Shown here one piece after another: positions 23,921 through 32,936 of a DNA stretch of 56,064 nucleotides; within the stretch, counting starts at the first letter, position 1, and each line of letters starts with the position of its first letter. The notes below the pieces were generated by a model. It was not told where the DNA came from and ran no database searches. It saw only the letters and a program-made list of their open reading frames with translations. A program made the translations under genes and the position numbers. The DNA is from Chloroflexota bacterium (GTDB lineage Bacteria; Chloroflexota; Anaerolineae; JAAYEA01): positions 1 to 56,064 of the forward strand of contig JAIOAV010000018.1 in assembly GCA_019873665.1 (NCBI GenBank), given 5' to 3'.

Positions 23921-24675
23921 TTAGCCCTGCTTGATAAAGTACTGCTCTGGAGCGGTATTGCCCGGGCTCAACATCGGCCAGTCCGAGACGGCCTTTTCCG
24001 GCACGTTGCGGAAGTTGTTCTTGACCACCACCACTTCCGGCGGCGCGGTGCAGATGCCAATGGTGACCATCTGATCCTTGTGGATTTCCAGGATCTGGCG
24101 CATCAGCTTCTTCTGCTCCTCGGGATCCGGTGTCACGGCGATGGTGTCGTACAACTCGTATTGCTTCTTCATCCAGTCAGGCGGCTCCTTGCCATCCTTG
24201 CCGTTAGAATCACGCCACATCTCGAACAGCCGTCCGCCCTGGAAATTGATCAGCGTGCGCGGATCAATGAGCGGGTTGAACTCGGCGTTGCTGACCCACA
24301 TCGTGATCTCCAGATCGTTGGCCACGCGGTGCTCGTTCCATAGCTCGCGGCTCACTTCCTTGATGATCAGGTCGATGCCCAGCTCTTTCCAGTGTGCGCG
24401 CAATAGCTCGGCGATGCTGCCCCAAGCGCCAAAGACCGGAGCATACTCGAATGTGGGAGCCAGGCGCTTGCCGTCCGGACGCAGACGATAGCCTTAGTTA
24501 TCCCTTCGTCAGACCCAGTTCGTCCAGATATTTGTTGGCTCGTACTGGGTCATGCTCGATCATGTTCTTGGCCTGCTCTTCCCAGTAGAAAGGCGAAGAG
24601 GGGAGCGGGGAGATCTGTGTCGGCTGGGTGATGCCCATAAAGACGGCGTCGCTGATCTCCTGGCGCGATATTATC
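23921..24675 (-). pseudogene. Truncated, frameshifted family 5 solute-binding protein
   Basis: The 3' part (24499-23921) reads GYRLRPDGKRLAPTFEYAPV, FGAWGSIAELLRAHWKELGI and on to a natural C-terminus. The 5' part (about 24670-24505) reads RQEISDAVFMGITQPTQI and EHDPVRANKYLDELGLTKG in another frame and ends in TAA. The two join near 24500 with a shift. Alignment by eye to the intact family 5 protein at 27030-29099 shows that roughly the first 430 residues are missing. The break lies at the promoter of the following tRNA gene. The remnant cannot be exported, since it has no signal peptide. Confidence 0.83.
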
Positions 24676-24682
24676 TCTTGAT

Positions 24683-24710
24683 TTGACCGATCCTCAAAAT
24701 CGAGTAGAAT
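24683..24710 (+). promoter_or_regulatory. Promoter of tRNA-Met
   Basis: -35 TTGACC (24683-24688), 16-nt spacer, -10 TAGAAT (24705-24710). Expected start near 24717, about 50 nt before the tRNA. Confidence 0.6.
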
Positions 24711-24768
24711 GTGGGTCGTCTAGGGTGAGGGATTGACTTGTCCGCCAGGCGCGTCCTTTGCCCATTTA

Positions 24769-24840
24769 GGCGGCGTAGCTCAGCGGCAGAGCAGGGGACT
24801 CATAAGCCCTTTGTCCTCGGTTCAAGTCCGAGCGCCGCCA
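24769..24840 (+). tRNA. tRNA-Met (CAT)
   Basis: 72-nt cloverleaf. The acceptor stem pairs 24769-24775 with 24833-24839, the discriminator is A24840, and the anticodon CAT is at 24801-24803. The last pair of the anticodon stem is an A-G mismatch. The first acceptor pair is G-C, unlike typical initiator tRNA, so it is an elongator. A lysidine-modified Ile tRNA cannot be excluded. Confidence 0.92.
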
Positions 24841-24850
24841 TAGATCCGCC

Positions 24851-24887
24851 AAAACGACCAGGGGACTCTCCGTCCCCTGGTCGTTTT
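24851..24887 (+). terminator. Rho-independent terminator of tRNA-Met
   Basis: A 16-bp perfect stem (24851-24866 with 24872-24887) with A4 on the left and T4 on the right and a 5-nt loop. It also faces the convergent phosphodiesterase gene ending at 24992. Confidence 0.88.
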
Positions 24888-24991
24888 CACTCCCGCCATC
24901 AATCCGACGTCCAGAGCAGCACCATCTCCACCCTCTGCGGCTTGCTTTCGCCCCCGGGCTATCGGGCCGCGCAAGACAATCCACGTGTCAA

Positions 24992-26911
24992 CTATTCGTC
25001 CAATGCCTGGTAGAGGATCGCCCCTTCGCATTGCCTGGGTACCGGCACATCTATGATCTTGCAGATCGTCGGCACGATGTCAGTGAGCCAGGCGTTGCGC
25101 TCGAACTGCGCCCCGCGGCGAATGCCCGGCCCCTTGATCATCAGCAAAGACGTGTTTGAGCCGAGACCAAACTCGGCGGTGGAGAGCTGCTCGCCGTGGT
25201 TGCCACCGAACGGCTCACGCAGCGTAAAGACGATGTCACCGATCTTTTGCCCCGTCGGATCCCCAAAGAGCCCCAGATAGCGCGCGTCCACTTTGCGCAG
25301 CGCCAGGTTGATCGGGTGCAGGCCGGTGCTCGGCTCCACATAGGCGTGTAGTGCGGCGATCACCTCGTCACAGGTCTTGTCAAACCGCGCCGCGGGCACA
25401 ATGCCATGCGGCTCGCGGCCTTGCAGGTTGACGTTGACAAAGATGCCATTGACTACATAGGCGCGCGTGCGCGACCAGTCCGTCTGCCCGCGCGTGTCGC
25501 GCACCAGATAGCCCGCCTTTTCCAGGATGTCAGTGGCGTTGACGTGCAGGTGGCCGGAGAGGCCGCCATGATCCGAGACGACGAACAGCACTGTGTCTTC
25601 GTCCATGAGCGCCATCATCCGCCCCAGCATCCGATCCAGGCTCTCGTAGAGCGTCTCCACAAAGCGCAGATAGCGGCCGCCGAGAGCGCGATCGTCCGGG
25701 TTCGCCGCCGGGTCAGCCAGGCGCAGACAGTGATGATTGGCGCAATCAATGCAATGCACCTGCATCATCGCCAGCGACCAGGGACGGGTGCGACTCAGAT
25801 AGTCAAAAGCGCGCACGAACCAGTCATGCTGATACTCGGCTAGGTCCACCAACACCGACTCGTGGAACCAGGATTGCTTGGGATCATGCCCCAGCCCCTC
25901 CCAGCCGATGTCGGTGATGAACGGCCCGACCTGCTCGTATAGCTCGCGCCCCACCGCGCCGGGATAGGCATAGTGATCCACGTCCATGATCTGTGAGGAA
26001 TAGAGCTTGACCACCTGCGCATCGGCAGAGAGCGCCTCCAGCTTGAAGCGGATCGTGCCCTCGCGCCGCCCGTCCACCGTGTCCCATGGCTCCAGAAACC
26101 ATTCCGACCACTCGCCGACGCCCAGCTCGGCCATCAGGTCTTGCCCGGCAGCATCGCGGCTGATCGCCACGCGGTCATAGCCCTGACCTCTGGTGGACAA
26201 GACCCAGAGATAGTAACGCTTGCCCGGCGGCGCGATCTTGCACACGGCAGTGTGCAGCCCGACACCTTCCGGCTTGCCCAGTTTGCTCTTTTCCACGTCG
26301 TCTGGCACGCCATAGAGCACCGTGCGCTCGTCCAGCCCCGCGCCGACGGAGGGTGCGCCCAGGCCACGTGCGAGGAAGGGCAGCTCGCCCATCAGCGTGG
26401 GCAGCCTGCTCGACAACGCGGCCGCATCGGCTGCCACTTGCAGCACGAGTGGCGTGCTGCGCGGCTCTACCGTCGCGAACATCCGCGCTCCCTCGATCTG
26501 GTGCGCGCAGGGGCGCACATGGCAGCCGCAGACTTGCACGCCGCTCTTCATCGTCGGCGGGTGCGAGGCCGGGTACTTGAGGATGATGCTCTGCTTGCCC
26601 GCGCGTTCCACGGCATCCCAGATGAACTCGGCCTGGCTCTCGGCGGAAGTATAACCCGACATCCAGTTACCGTGCAGCTCCGGCGGCGAGAACACTTGAA
26701 AACTCATCACCTGGTGTGTGCCGTTCCACGCGCCGGTGGAGATGGTCGTCCAGTTCTCCGGCGTAGAGGACGGCACAGAGGAAAGAAAGTGCGGGAAAAA
26801 GCTGCCCTCCCGCAACATCCGCGCAAAGTGGGGCAATTTGCCCTGCGCGACCAGGCGCAGAACGGCATGAGGACTGACGCCATCCATGCCCAGGACAACG
26901 CATTTCTTCAC
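24992..26911 (-). CDS. Alkaline phosphatase-superfamily phosphodiesterase/nucleotide pyrophosphatase
   Basis: 639 residues. The N-terminal VVLGMDGVSPHAV places metal ligand Asp10. STPENWTTISTG follows, with Thr50 as probable nucleophile, and the C-terminal half has VVSDHGGLSGHLHVN with the second metal set. This is the type I phosphodiesterase/NPP domain, which hydrolyses phosphodiester or phosphonate bonds. No signal peptide is present. The start is GTG at 26911 with GGGAGGG 4 nt upstream. It follows the solute-binding protein gene by 118 nt on the same strand and is probably in the LacI-controlled unit. Confidence 0.88.
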   Translation of the reverse strand: MKKCVVLGMDGVSPHAVLRLVAQGKLPHFARMLREGSFFPHFLSSVPSSTPENWTTISTGAWNGTHQVMSFQVFSPPELHGNWMSGYTSAESQAEFIWDAVERAGKQSIILKYPASHPPTMKSGVQVCGCHVRPCAHQIEGARMFATVEPRSTPLVLQVAADAAALSSRLPTLMGELPFLARGLGAPSVGAGLDERTVLYGVPDDVEKSKLGKPEGVGLHTAVCKIAPPGKRYYLWVLSTRGQGYDRVAISRDAAGQDLMAELGVGEWSEWFLEPWDTVDGRREGTIRFKLEALSADAQVVKLYSSQIMDVDHYAYPGAVGRELYEQVGPFITDIGWEGLGHDPKQSWFHESVLVDLAEYQHDWFVRAFDYLSRTRPWSLAMMQVHCIDCANHHCLRLADPAANPDDRALGGRYLRFVETLYESLDRMLGRMMALMDEDTVLFVVSDHGGLSGHLHVNATDILEKAGYLVRDTRGQTDWSRTRAYVVNGIFVNVNLQGREPHGIVPAARFDKTCDEVIAALHAYVEPSTGLHPINLALRKVDARYLGLFGDPTGQKIGDIVFTLREPFGGNHGEQLSTAEFGLGSNTSLLMIKGPGIRRGAQFERNAWLTDIVPTICKIIDVPVPRQCEGAILYQALDE

Positions 26912-27029
26912 GATTCCCTCCCGGATGCACTCCAGCGTTCACGCTGTACTACGGCGCGATGATCGAGCGCTGACCCCGGCCAGGGGGATTCCCCAACCGG
27001 GGCCAGCACAGGCGTCGAGTCGGTTGTCT

Positions 27030-29099
27030 CTAGACGTGCTTCTCTGGCTCATCCCAGTAGTAGGTAGCCAGCGGGATAAAGCCGTCGTGCTTGGTGGTGT
27101 TGCTGATCGGCATGGTGTAGCTGAAATCGAGATTGCGCAGCCCGTTCTTGACGATCACCGGCGCGGGCAGCTCGCCCACCGTGCCCGGCATCGGGATCTC
27201 TTCCGCCAGGATGTCCCATATCCTCCTCATGATCTCGTGCTGCTTGGCCTCGCTCGGCTCCAACTTGACCTCATCCCAGATCTCCCAGAGCTTCCAGATA
27301 AAGTGATCCTTGGGCGGCTCTTCGGCATTCGGGTTGGTCGGGTCCGCGCGCCAGAGCGTCCAGGCCTTGCACCAGCTCTTGTCGTTGGAGGTGGCGATAA
27401 AGAAAGCGGGATCGGCCAGCGGCAGGACGGCGCGGCTGCAGAAATGGTGCTCGATCTCGATCTCGTTGGCGGCCTCGTGCTGCGAGCCAAGCGAACGGTC
27501 AATCACCTTATAGGTGATCTTGATGCCCACGTCGGCCAGTTGCTTGGCAATGACCTCGCCTTCGTCGGTGATCGTCGGCGAATAGTTCTCCATTACCAGG
27601 CTGATGGGCCCGCTGCCATCTTTCCAGAGGCGGATGCCGTCGGCGCCTCGCTTGCTATAGCCGGCCTTGTCCAGCAGCTCGTTGGCCTTCTTCACATCGT
27701 ATTCGATGTAGGCCTTGGTGAGCTTCTCGTAATAGTCGGGTGACTGCCGGGGCGGGCTGTACTGACGCGGGGTGGCCAGGCCATCGTAGATCAGACCGTT
27801 GATCTGTTCGCGATCAAGGGCATGCGAGAGGGCGATGCGCACATCGCGGTTCTGGAAGAACTCGCGGATCCTGGGATCCTTGCAGGTGTGGTTGATGCAG
27901 AGCACGTTGGTCGAGTCATCCGCGCCGATATAGACGCGATAGCCGCCCTTGCTCTCGCTCTCCTTGAAGAGGCTATAGCTGGGCACATCCACGTGGCGTT
28001 GCTGGAAGTCAATCTCGCCGCCGACGATCCAGAGATTGAACACTTCCTTGCTGCTAAAGAGCTTGTGCACCATCTTGTCAATATAAGGCAGTTGGTTTCC
28101 TTCCTTGTCCACGTGGAAGGAGTACGGGTTGCGCTCCATCAGGAAAATCTCCTGCGAGAGCGGCGTCTTGGCGACCCAGGAGTGGAGCGCCGGCAGATCG
28201 GGGTTCAGCGTCCAGGTGTTGCGGTTGTTGAAATAGTCCACCCAGGTATTGAACTTGGCGTCCTTGAAGGCCTTTTCCAGAGCCGCCTTGTCTGCCACCA
28301 GATCGCCGTGGAACTGCTTGAGGTAGTGGCTGGCCGAGAAGGGGTCGGAGGCGGTAATGTTATACACGAACAGCGGGTTGGGATTCGCGAATTTCATCAC
28401 CACCGTGTATGTGTCTGGCGCGCTGAGCTGCATCACCACCTTCTTGCCGGTACACCAGGTGGCGGGGATAGCGGTGGTCAGGGTCTTGTTCATCAGCTGG
28501 TTCTCGTACCACCACTTGAAATCCTCGCTGGTGAATGGCTGACCGTCCGACCACTTCATCCCCTTGCGCAGCCTGAACGTCCACTCGCTGGCGTCCTGGT
28601 TGATCTCCCAGCTCGCGCAGACATTCGGGCGCAACGACAGATCGGTGTTGAACCAGACCAGTTGGTGCGCGGTCATCTTCCAGGGGCCAACGCTATCGGC
28701 CATGCCAGTAAAGCCACGTCGCAGCGTGCCGCCGTATTTGCCGACGCCTTCCATCAGCGGCAGGACGCAGGGATCCTGCGGCACCCTCTCGTCCACCGGC
28801 GGCAGCTTGCCAGCCTTGACCAGCTCGGCCAGCATGGGGGCTTCTTTGTATTTCGAGGGCACAGGGGTGGCCGTCACGACCTTCTCGACGACCTTTTCCT
28901 TCTCCACGACCACCGTCTCTTTGACGGTTTTCTCGACGGGGACCTGTTTCTCGACGATCACCGTCTCCTTGACGACCTTTTCCACCGGCACCTGCTTCTC
29001 GATAATCTGCGGCGTGGGCCGGGCGCAGGCGGATAGCGCCGCGCCCATAGCCGTGGCGATGGATGCCTTCAGGAAACTGCGTCTGGTGATCCTGTCCAT
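27030..29099 (-). CDS. Family 5 ABC solute-binding protein, Tat lipoprotein
   Basis: 689 residues. The leader has a twin-arginine motif (TRRSFLKAS) followed by a lipobox LSAC, so the mature lipoprotein starts at Cys25 and is exported folded by Tat. A linker of repeated VEKxVKETVxVEK units (about 33-76) tethers the binding domain. The remaining part is a full SBP_bac_5 domain (oligopeptide/oligosaccharide type), for example WTFRLRKGMKWSDGQPFTSE. No permease genes are near, so the partners lie elsewhere. AAGGAGG lies 8 nt before the ATG at 29099; an upstream open frame to 29312 is not needed. It is probably transcribed with the lacI gene 115 nt upstream. Confidence 0.93.
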   Translation of the reverse strand: MDRITRRSFLKASIATAMGAALSACARPTPQIIEKQVPVEKVVKETVIVEKQVPVEKTVKETVVVEKEKVVEKVVTATPVPSKYKEAPMLAELVKAGKLPPVDERVPQDPCVLPLMEGVGKYGGTLRRGFTGMADSVGPWKMTAHQLVWFNTDLSLRPNVCASWEINQDASEWTFRLRKGMKWSDGQPFTSEDFKWWYENQLMNKTLTTAIPATWCTGKKVVMQLSAPDTYTVVMKFANPNPLFVYNITASDPFSASHYLKQFHGDLVADKAALEKAFKDAKFNTWVDYFNNRNTWTLNPDLPALHSWVAKTPLSQEIFLMERNPYSFHVDKEGNQLPYIDKMVHKLFSSKEVFNLWIVGGEIDFQQRHVDVPSYSLFKESESKGGYRVYIGADDSTNVLCINHTCKDPRIREFFQNRDVRIALSHALDREQINGLIYDGLATPRQYSPPRQSPDYYEKLTKAYIEYDVKKANELLDKAGYSKRGADGIRLWKDGSGPISLVMENYSPTITDEGEVIAKQLADVGIKITYKVIDRSLGSQHEAANEIEIEHHFCSRAVLPLADPAFFIATSNDKSWCKAWTLWRADPTNPNAEEPPKDHFIWKLWEIWDEVKLEPSEAKQHEIMRRIWDILAEEIPMPGTVGELPAPVIVKNGLRNLDFSYTMPISNTTKHDGFIPLATYYWDEPEKHV

Positions 29100-29214
29100 T
29101 TTGCTTTCCTCCTTAACGGTACTGTCTCTTCCGTGCATCCAACGATCGCACGAACCAGGTGGTCTTCTCGCGGAGCACCTCCTTTTCTCGCAATGTGAAG
29201 AGCCCTGTAACCAA

Positions 29215-30219
29215 TCAGCGCTTCTGGGGGGGGCCAACAGAGCTGCCCATGCGTAGCGTGGCCGGCAGCAAACGTTGCCGTGGCCCGCCCTCATAGCCCC
29301 GGAGACGCTCATAGAGCATCTCGGCGGCTAACCTGCCGATATCCTCAGCCGGCGGTGACAGGCCTATCGTCAGAAAGGAGAAGAGCGCCGGGATCTCATT
29401 AAAGACAACCAGCGACACATCGTCAGGGATCCTCAGCCGCTGCGCGTTGAACGCGTCAATGACGCCCACGCCCATATCCGGCGCAGAGGCAAAGATCGCG
29501 GTGACCGCGTGAGGTGGCGACAGCAGCTCGCGGGCATGCTCGGCAGCCAGTTCCCGCCAATCCCCGATGGGAGGTAGCCATCTGGCCAGCGATTTATCTC
29601 CGATCCCTGCCTCGGAGAGGGCGTCGAGATAACCCTGGTAACGCGCGTACATCAGTGGGCGCTGTGGCATAGCAGCCACCATGCCGATCCGCCGGTGGCC
29701 GCGTGCCAGCAACAGCCGGATCAGGTCGCGCGCCGCGCTACGGATGTCCACCTGCACGCTGTCCACCTCGTAATCGCCGGGCGCGCTGACCACTGCCACA
29801 GGCAGCCCTCGTCGCGAGATAGCCGTTACAATCGTGGGGTCAAGGAGGAGGGGGAAAAGGATCAGGCCGTCCACGCCCTGGCGAAGCATCATGTCGAGTT
29901 GTGCCTGCTCTGCCTCTCCTGTATCGCCGGCATCACCAATCAAAGAGCCGATGCCCTTGGACAAGAGATAACGCTGGGCGGTGGCGGCTACCTGGCTCCA
30001 ATAGGGGTGCGCCATTGGGGAGACGATCATGCCGACTGTATCGGAGCGCCTGGAGGTCAGGCTTCTGGCGGCGGCGTTCGGCACATAGCCAAGCTCCTGA
30101 ATGGCCGATTCGACGCGCTGGCGAGTCTCTGCCTTGACCGAAGCGGAGCCATTCAGCACCCGCGAAACGGTCATAGCCGAGACACCGGCTCGCCTCGCGA
30201 CATCCCTGATGGTAACCAC
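29215..30219 (-). CDS. LacI family transcriptional regulator
   Basis: 334 residues. The N-terminal helix-turn-helix TIRDVARRAGVSAMTVSRVL (3-22) is followed by the hinge (AARSLTSRRSDTVG) and a periplasmic-binding-protein-like sensor domain. The start is GTG at 30219 with GGGAGG 4 nt upstream; the frame continues upstream but the family begins here. A LacI-type operator covers its transcription start, so it represses itself and probably the downstream solute-binding protein and phosphodiesterase genes in response to an imported sugar. Confidence 0.93.
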   Translation of the reverse strand: MVTIRDVARRAGVSAMTVSRVLNGSASVKAETRQRVESAIQELGYVPNAAARSLTSRRSDTVGMIVSPMAHPYWSQVAATAQRYLLSKGIGSLIGDAGDTGEAEQAQLDMMLRQGVDGLILFPLLLDPTIVTAISRRGLPVAVVSAPGDYEVDSVQVDIRSAARDLIRLLLARGHRRIGMVAAMPQRPLMYARYQGYLDALSEAGIGDKSLARWLPPIGDWRELAAEHARELLSPPHAVTAIFASAPDMGVGVIDAFNAQRLRIPDDVSLVVFNEIPALFSFLTIGLSPPAEDIGRLAAEMLYERLRGYEGGPRQRLLPATLRMGSSVGPPQKR

Positions 30220-30274
30220 TACGCCTCCCTGGGTCGGCACGCGCCAGCCCGAAAAGGGGTCATCACCGGCAACA

Positions 30275-30316
30275 TGATACCGATAACATGATAGCATCAA
30301 ACTGGAGACTTGTCAA
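30275..30316 (-). promoter_or_regulatory. Promoter and LacI-type operator of the lacI unit
   Basis: Minus strand: perfect -35 TTGACA (30316-30311), 17-nt spacer, -10 TATCAT (30293-30288). Immediately downstream, 30275-30288 reads TGATACCGATAACA on the plus strand. It is 10 of 14 palindromic with the central CG that LacI-family proteins require, and it covers the expected transcription start. AACATGATA occurs twice here (30271 and 30285). Confidence 0.65.
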
Positions 30317-30509
30317 GATTTTTCCGCGCGAGGTTTTGCCCACACCTGAGGGGTGTTCTCACAGCACTGATTTACGAGAATAGCCCACATATAGCAGACT
30401 CTTCCTCCGCATCCGGCCGCCAGCTTGCGGGCGTCAGAAGGGATTTACCGGTCATGCCGTGGCGCGATGTGACCCGCCGGGCAGCGCGATCGGCGCCGCA
30501 GGAATACAT

Positions 30510-30570
30510 GAGCGCCTAACAGAACTATGCCCGTGTCCTGTCAGGCGCTCCACCGCGACTATCGCTGCCA
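30510..30570 (-). terminator. Terminator-like hairpin after the Cthe_2159-like gene
   Basis: A 13-bp inverted repeat (30510-30522 with 30558-30570) with one G-U wobble on the minus strand and a long 35-nt loop. It begins 10 nt after the stop at 30581 and has no T-run. Confidence 0.42.
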
Positions 30571-30580
30571 GCGCGGCACG

Positions 30581-32554
30581 CTATGGCCGTCTGCCGCCGG
30601 GGAATACGCTGCGAGATGAGCCGATAACCGTGACTGCGCTCGAGATGGTCAAGCTGGTGAGCTGTGTGCCAGGCGTGTACGCGCCGCCAGTGTACAGGCC
30701 GTCGGTCGCCGTGCCGGTGGCCTTGCCGCCAGTGTAGATGATATACGTAGTCCCCCTTTTCAGCTCTGGCGAGGAGAACACGACGGACTGATACGCCTTG
30801 GTGGGGACAAAGGTGAGGACTTCACCATCCTGCGCCGCGATGTGGAACACCGTGCCTGCGGACTGCGCCGCGGCGAGATTGACCATCACCGAGTACTGGG
30901 TGGATGAGGTGCTGGGTGCCTGTGCCATGCCAGCACTGCCCGCCGCCACCAGCAAGCCACCTGTGACCTTGAAGGTGCCCAGATAGTCCAGAGCGCCATT
31001 GTCGTTTCGGGTGGGGCCGTTGATGATAACCTGTCCGCCGGTCATCTCGATCGAGCCATTGATGTCCAGGCCATCGCCGTTCGCGTCAATCACGATGTAG
31101 CCGCCATTGATATAGAGGTTGTTGTTGCCGGACTCGTTGAAAGGATTTCGCCCCCACGGTCCGCCCATCCCGGCGGCGGCATTGTCGCTGACCGCGTTGA
31201 TGCCGTCATCGCTGGAGACAAGGCGAATGTTGCCGTCATTGATGGTGATGATGGCGCTCTCAATGCCCTCATACGATGTCGTGATGCAGATGTCTCCGCC
31301 GTTGATCGTCACCGACGCGTCGGCATGTATGGCGTCATCTCCCGATGCAAGGACGAGATCCCCGCCGTTCACTGTCAAACTGTCATTGGAATGCAGGGCG
31401 TCATCCGCCGCGTCTATGGTGATCGCGCCGCCCGCGATGGTTAGATCAACCACTGCCTTGATCCCCTTGGCGCTGGGGGTATCGCTGATCTGCTGCCCCC
31501 AGTCGCCGGGCCGCATCCTGCCGGCGTCGCCGGCGGTGCTACGGGTAACACTGGCGCTGCCGCCGCCAGTGGAAATCGTCAGATCTCCGGCACTCACCAC
31601 AACCGTCGTGGCCGCCTGGATGCCGTCCCGACCCGCCGTGATCTCTATCGTGCCGCCCTCGACGGCAATGGATCCTACTTCCGGATTCGCGTCCTGGCCG
31701 GCCTTCATGCCATCGCCGCCGGCGGAGATGGATATGTGGCCGCCACCGATCGTGATGTTGTCGTGAACGTCGAGACCATCATCAACCGCGGTGATGGTGA
31801 TCGAGCCGCCTTTGATGATGATGTCATCATCGCTGGCGATGCCCTCGCCGTTGTTGCCGGTAATGACCAGCGCCCCATCCCCCTCGATGACCAGCGTGTC
31901 GTTGCTCACCACGGCCGCGTCGTCGGCCTGTTCCTGCGCGCTGTCAGCCAAGTAGTTGGTTGTGCCGGGCAGCAACTTGAGCGTGATCTTCTTGGCGTCA
32001 ACGACATAAAGAGCCGGGCCGGCACTATTCGTAACGGACATGCCTGCCAGCTCGAGGGTGACCTTGTCCTTGGTATTGACGTTGATCTGTCCGTCCGTCA
32101 GGCTGCCGCTGATGCGGTACGTGCCGCCGGCGGTGATGTTGACCGTGTTGCCGCTGGCCGTTGCGCCCGGGCTATTGATGGTGATCGCCTTGCCCAGCAC
32201 GATCACGACCGCGTCGCTGGCCTCTTCAGGCACAAGCTCCAGCGTCGCCTCCGCACGCGCATCCGCCTCGTCAGCGTCCGTGTCGCCGCCCTCGCTCTTT
32301 GCCACCAATGCGACGGGCTGCCTGACGTTCTCATCCGGCATCGCCGGCGTCGCTGTGGCCTCCCCTGCCTGCGCCACAGGTGTGGCCTGCGTCTGTGGCG
32401 TGAGCGTGCCTGCGCACGCCATGGACACGAGTAGGGTGAGCGCCAGCAACACCGCCAGCGCACCTCGTCGTAATGTGAATCTTCCCATTCTGCACCGATT
32501 GCCAGTCATCATCCCTGCTTTCGCTTTCATGTTTCTTGTCATTATCACACTCAT
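30581..32554 (-). CDS. Cthe_2159-like carbohydrate-binding beta-helix lipoprotein
   Basis: Up to 657 residues. A hydrophobic leader ends in SMAC (lipobox). About residues 110-560 form short repeats of the type GGxITIxAxDDGLDVHDNITI with repeated DDGI/DDAI/DGLD turns, as in the Cthe_2159 family (PF14262). Those proteins are calcium-binding right-handed beta-helices that bind acidic polysaccharides such as polygalacturonate. A short beta-rich C-terminal module follows. Several in-frame Met codons precede the leader. The one at about 32509, with an AGGG close upstream, is as likely as 32554, so the start is uncertain. It probably sits on the cell surface and captures pectin-like material. Confidence 0.85.
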   Translation of the reverse strand: MSVIMTRNMKAKAGMMTGNRCRMGRFTLRRGALAVLLALTLLVSMACAGTLTPQTQATPVAQAGEATATPAMPDENVRQPVALVAKSEGGDTDADEADARAEATLELVPEEASDAVVIVLGKAITINSPGATASGNTVNITAGGTYRISGSLTDGQINVNTKDKVTLELAGMSVTNSAGPALYVVDAKKITLKLLPGTTNYLADSAQEQADDAAVVSNDTLVIEGDGALVITGNNGEGIASDDDIIIKGGSITITAVDDGLDVHDNITIGGGHISISAGGDGMKAGQDANPEVGSIAVEGGTIEITAGRDGIQAATTVVVSAGDLTISTGGGSASVTRSTAGDAGRMRPGDWGQQISDTPSAKGIKAVVDLTIAGGAITIDAADDALHSNDSLTVNGGDLVLASGDDAIHADASVTINGGDICITTSYEGIESAIITINDGNIRLVSSDDGINAVSDNAAAGMGGPWGRNPFNESGNNNLYINGGYIVIDANGDGLDINGSIEMTGGQVIINGPTRNDNGALDYLGTFKVTGGLLVAAGSAGMAQAPSTSSTQYSVMVNLAAAQSAGTVFHIAAQDGEVLTFVPTKAYQSVVFSSPELKRGTTYIIYTGGKATGTATDGLYTGGAYTPGTQLTSLTISSAVTVIGSSRSVFPGGRRP

Positions 32555-32936
32555 TGATCATCGCCCCAGCCGCATGATGGCGGGGCCTGGCCTTGGATGA
32601 CATCATCGTACCACAGGATGATGAAATTCTTATGGAGACAAGTCCGAAATATCAACGAGACTTGGCGAGCGATCTATTTCCACATTACCCATCCCTTATG
32701 GTGCGAGCGACTGCGCCGCTACCATGGCCCGGCTGCGACGTGAGACCGCCACTATGGGATAGCACGTAGATGCCTTTTGCCATTTCGCCACAAAGACGCT
32801 AGAATAGAACAGCAGCATGTTGTGGGCGACGGTCGCCTGGCGGGTCGCTCCGCGCTTGCGGTTTCGAGCGTTGAGCTGAATGTGAACCATCGCAGTGGGC
32901 AAGAGGCCCCAGCACAAGCACGAAAGAGGCGAAACC
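32555..32936. other. Divergent intergenic region of 382 bp
   Basis: No credible gene. It contains the promoter of the acetyltransferase gene (32777-32805). I could not find a convincing promoter for the Cthe_2159-like gene. Confidence 0.5.
32777..32805 (+). promoter_or_regulatory. Promoter of the GNAT gene
   Basis: -35 TTGCCA (32777-32782), 17-nt spacer, -10 TAGAAT (32800-32805). The leader to the ATG at 32937 would be about 125 nt. Confidence 0.55.

Larger units (their letters stand above)
30220..30580. other. Intergenic region before lacI
   Basis: No credible gene. It holds the lacI promoter and operator and, near 30510-30570, a terminator-like inverted repeat for the upstream gene. I see nothing else in 30317-30509. 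Confidence 0.5.

Noticed and set aside
21893..24768. Second copy of the tRNA-Leu 3' end as attR of an integrated element
   Set aside because: I found no repeat of the terminal tRNA-Leu sequence downstream within the window; the original right end is lost or outside.
30310..30519. 69-codon plus-strand frame between lacI and the Cthe_2159-like gene
   Set aside because: No ribosome-binding site, no domain, and it starts in the lacI promoter region.
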